From the NCBI GenBank assembly GCA_902796815.1, contig CADBQL010000152.1, positions 1-7,407 on the forward strand: DNA of 7,407 bases. Direction: 5' to 3'. The translations under genes were made by a program, and so were the position numbers. Position 1 is the first letter of the stretch; each line of letters begins with the position of its first letter. Of this stretch, positions 5,612 to 7,407 are shown piece by piece. Origin of the DNA: an uncultured Coriobacteriaceae bacterium. Lineage in GTDB: Bacteria; Actinomycetota; Coriobacteriia; Coriobacteriales; Eggerthellaceae. The notes below the pieces were generated by a model. That model searched no databases. It worked only from the letters and a program-made list of their open reading frames with translations, and was not told the origin of the DNA.

Positions 5612-6276
5612 TGAAGTACGCGAAGATCGGAGCTTTCGTCGTCATCGTCATAGCCATCGTCGTGTTAAACCACTTCTTCGGTTGGTCGGAGTGGATTGTA
5701 AGCGGCGAGCTTTCGGCTTTGCTCCAATCTCTCGTAAACCAGAACCTTGCGCTCGCTTGCGTCGTATATGTCGTGCTCGCAATTGTCGGAAGCGTCGTGC
5801 TCGCGCTTCCAGGCGTGCTGTTCGCCTTGGCGGCAGGTGCGATTTTTGGGCCCGTGCTCGGCACACTTCTCTGCTGGCTATCGATGTCGATTGGAGCTGT
5901 GGGCGCATTCGTCATCGGCCGCTACTTCCTGAAGGACGGCCTCAAGCCAAAGCTGGCGAAAAACGAGCTCCTGAATCGCTTCCTGTTCGAAGGCGCAGAC
6001 CGAAGCGACGTCTTTTTGCTCGCGGTGACGCGACTTGTGCCCATCTTCCCGTTCAACTTGCAGAACTTCGCCTACGGCATCACAGATATCCGCCTCATTC
6101 CGTACGCAGTGTACTCCGCCCTGTTCATCCTTCCGGGAACGGCGGCCTACACCATCGGGGCGGCGGGCATCGTCGATAGCCAAAACCGCATCGCCTGCAT
6201 TGCCATTGCCATCGCGCTCTTCATCGCCTCGTTCGCGATTGCGTGGGTCTTGAAAAGGAAGGCCCAGCTCCCATGA
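5611..6276 (+). CDS. TVP38/TMEM64 family (VTT-domain) membrane protein, second copy
   Basis: The protein has 221 residues and begins at an ATG overlapping the previous TGA by one base, with AGGAG five bases before it. An N-terminal span lies at 5-24. The VTT core contains ALPGVLFALAAGAIFGPVLG (64-83), the GAVGAFVIGRYFLKD block (95-109), RLVPIFPFNLQNFAYGITDI (141-160) and the LPGTAAYTIG loop (174-183), then a final span at about 194-213 and a basic end KRKAQLP. It is shorter than its neighbour and lacks the acidic tail. The two are clearly diverged rather than recent duplicates, so they may form a hetero-oligomer or serve different steps. Its TGA overlaps the next ATG by four bases (ATGA), indicating coupled translation. 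The transported molecule is unknown. Confidence 0.92.
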   Translation: MKYAKIGAFVVIVIAIVVLNHFFGWSEWIVSGELSALLQSLVNQNLALACVVYVVLAIVGSVVLALPGVLFALAAGAIFGPVLGTLLCWLSMSIGAVGAFVIGRYFLKDGLKPKLAKNELLNRFLFEGADRSDVFLLAVTRLVPIFPFNLQNFAYGITDIRLIPYAVYSALFILPGTAAYTIGAAGIVDSQNRIACIAIAIALFIASFAIAWVLKRKAQLP

Positions 6277-7046
6277 ACACCGCCAAACTGCTCAGCATCG
6301 CAGAACATGCACACTATCCATTCAAATCCTACCCTCATAGCTCCTGCAAAACCATCCTGTTTCCGGGATGCTCGTTTCCTTCGCAATTTCCCAAAACGAC
6401 CGACGCGCTCGCAACGTTGTGCCGCACTGCTGGCATAGGCATTGCCTACGATTGCTGCGGAAGCCCGTTAGACGGTTTCGGGGACGTCAAAGGAGCCGAT
6501 CGTGTGCTCAACAACCTTCGTAGAAGGTTCGATCGGCTCGATTGCGAACGCATCGTGCTCGTTTGCCCCAACTGCCACCAGCATCTCGAAGGCAGAATCG
6601 ATCGAAAAGTCATAGGAATCCTGGAGTTGTTCGAAGAGTTGGGAGTGCGTAATACCAGCGAATTCGGCGTAGGAAAGCTGTTCATACCCTGCCCCGACAG
6701 AAAGAGCCATACAACCGAAAAAAGGCTGCGTTCGAACTATGGCTTGCAACGTGTCGAAACCCTCGATCATGCCCCCTGCTGTGGGCTGAGGCCAGATTTG
6801 GCCAGCAAAGGCGCCAACTATTCCGCGCGCCTCGGAAATAAGGCGATTGAGCAGGCTGGTGGCGAGCGCATATACACGTACTGCGCTTCGTGCGCAGGTC
6901 AGTTTGCACGGCTCGGTCATCCCAATTGCCGTCATGCGGTATCGATGATTCTCGGCATCGACGAGCAGCCCGATTCAAAGCACGCTCTCGCCAACAGAGC
7001 AAAACGCAAGTTCGATCGAAACACCAACCCAATCGAGAATCGATAG
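6273..7046 (+). CDS. Two-CCG-domain iron-sulfur protein (HdrB/GlpC-C-terminal-like)
   Basis: This soluble protein of 257 residues has two complete cysteine-rich CCG modules: C33...C61-C62-Gly...C98-x2-C101 and C140...C169-C170-Gly...C204-x2-C207. The spacings (27/35 and 28/33) are close to those of HdrB, where two such motifs bind non-cubane [4Fe-4S] clusters that reduce disulfides; related domains occur in GlpC, LutA/LldE and succinate/thiol reductases. No ferredoxin-type cluster, FAD motif or membrane span is present, so an electron-donating partner must be encoded elsewhere. The C-terminal 25 residues are basic and disordered-looking. The ATG at 6273 overlaps the preceding stop, and AAGGAAGG lies about ten bases upstream. 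A long imperfect hairpin lies in the coding sequence at 6493-6539. The redox substrate is not known. Confidence 0.88.
   Translation: MNTAKLLSIAEHAHYPFKSYPHSSCKTILFPGCSFPSQFPKTTDALATLCRTAGIGIAYDCCGSPLDGFGDVKGADRVLNNLRRRFDRLDCERIVLVCPNCHQHLEGRIDRKVIGILELFEELGVRNTSEFGVGKLFIPCPDRKSHTTEKRLRSNYGLQRVETLDHAPCCGLRPDLASKGANYSARLGNKAIEQAGGERIYTYCASCAGQFARLGHPNCRHAVSMILGIDEQPDSKHALANRAKRKFDRNTNPIENR
6493..6539 (+). repeat. Compound inverted repeat within the CCG-protein coding sequence
   Basis: GAGCCGATCG (6493-6502) and CGATCGGCTC (6530-6539) are perfect 10-bp inverted arms. Inside them AACCTT (6513-6518) pairs with AAGGTT (6524-6529) across a five-base loop, stacked directly on the right-hand outer arm. 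That makes 16 pairs with one ten-base bulge on the left. It lies between the CCG and CPNC codons (residues 74-89) and may be an mRNA structure within the operon or chance from CGATCG-rich codons. Confidence 0.6.
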
Positions 7047-7048
7047 CC

Positions 7049-7407
7049 ATGCGGATTTCGGTCATCATCCCCCTGCTGAACGAAGAGAGAGCGCTGCCTT
7101 CATTTCTCGAAGCCGTAGACCTGTGGGATTGCGTCGACGAGGTGTTGTTCGTCGATGGCGGAAGCAACGATGCGACGCTCGAGCTGCTGCAATCGCGCAC
7201 CGTGATTACCGGGGCAACCGGCCGCGGCTCTCAATGTCGCCTCGGTGCCGAACGCGCACGGGGAGATGCGCTCGTGTTCGTCCATGCTGACTCCCTCGTA
7301 CGTCCCGAGTCCATGCGCGCCATCCGCGACGCCCTCGAAGCTGGCATCACGTGGGGATGCCTGACCATGTGCTTCGACAGTAACGCACCGAGCCTGAGGT
7401 TCGGGGC
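7049..7407 (+). CDS. Family-2 glycosyltransferase, N-terminal part (TIGR04283-like)
   Basis: The gene starts two bases after the preceding stop and runs off the right edge; 119 residues are visible. MRISVIIPLLNEE is the nucleotide-sugar binding start of GT-A fold family-2 transferases. FVDGGSNDAT (34-43) and the metal-binding-type FVHADS (77-82) follow. TGRGSQCRLGAERARGD and the later AGITWGCLTMCFD block resemble the TIGR04283 subgroup (transferase 2, rSAM/selenodomain-associated, also annotated as arsenosugar biosynthesis glycosyltransferase). No strong ribosome-binding site precedes the ATG, so translation may be coupled to the upstream gene. The subfamily call rests on remembered motifs and the C-terminal half is missing. 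A plain GT2 enzyme is the safe reading. Confidence 0.85.
   Translation, partial: MRISVIIPLLNEERALPSFLEAVDLWDCVDEVLFVDGGSNDATLELLQSRTVITGATGRGSQCRLGAERARGDALVFVHADSLVRPESMRAIRDALEAGITWGCLTMCFDSNAPSLRFG

Noticed and set aside
6243..6272. Upstream GTG start for the CCG protein
   Set aside because: It would overlap the preceding gene by 34 bases; the ATG at 6273 has the usual stop-start overlap and a ribosome-binding site.
7011..7020. Palindrome TTCGATCGAA near the end of the CCG gene
   Set aside because: CGATCG recurs several times in this gene through codon use; no sign of a functional site.
1..7407. CRISPR arrays, tRNA or rRNA genes, insertion sequences
   Set aside because: No regularly spaced repeats, cloverleaf-like or rRNA-like stretches, transposase motifs or terminal inverted repeats with target duplications were seen.

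Overview
The window looks like a stretch of an anaerobic or facultatively anaerobic, moderately GC-rich actinobacterium. The best guess is Eggerthellaceae/Coriobacteriia. This is inferred from a Tat-exported DmsA-type molybdoenzyme, a stand-alone HdrB-like CCG protein, paired TVP38 membrane proteins and codon use; no rRNA or other taxonomic marker is present.

Left part (1-2621, minus strand): an intact dmsA-like catalytic subunit is followed without a gap by the first 65 codons of a dmsB-like four-cluster ferredoxin subunit that runs off the left edge. Together they form the catalytic and electron-transfer parts of a DMSO-reductase-type anaerobic respiratory enzyme. A membrane anchor and a maturation chaperone would be expected beyond position 1. 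A good extended -10 promoter with an 8-bp dyad in the leader lies at 2682-2728.

Middle (2622-3513): about 890 bases with no convincing gene. The stretch carries promoter-like elements, four successive hairpins (2943-3132), two hairpin loops that share a motif, a one-strand run of TCTGC words, and an 11-base sequence present upstream of both flanking genes. It is the best place in the window for something undescribed, possibly a small structured RNA, but everything said about it is inference.

Right-middle (3514-4770): a secreted transglutaminase-like protein whose signal peptide and Ser/Ala linker have ordinary codon use, while the catalytic body is almost entirely G/C-ending. This suggests a mosaic or transferred gene. 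It ends in two back-to-back perfect hairpins.

Right part (4790-7407, plus strand): a tightly packed operon of two different TVP38/TMEM64 (VTT-domain) membrane proteins, a 257-residue protein with two complete CCG iron-sulfur domains, and the start of a family-2 glycosyltransferase that resembles the type associated with rSAM/selenodomain (arsenosugar) loci. Genes overlap by 1-4 bases or are 2 bases apart, so they are probably co-transcribed and act in one membrane-linked redox/sugar-transfer process whose chemistry cannot be read from this window alone.
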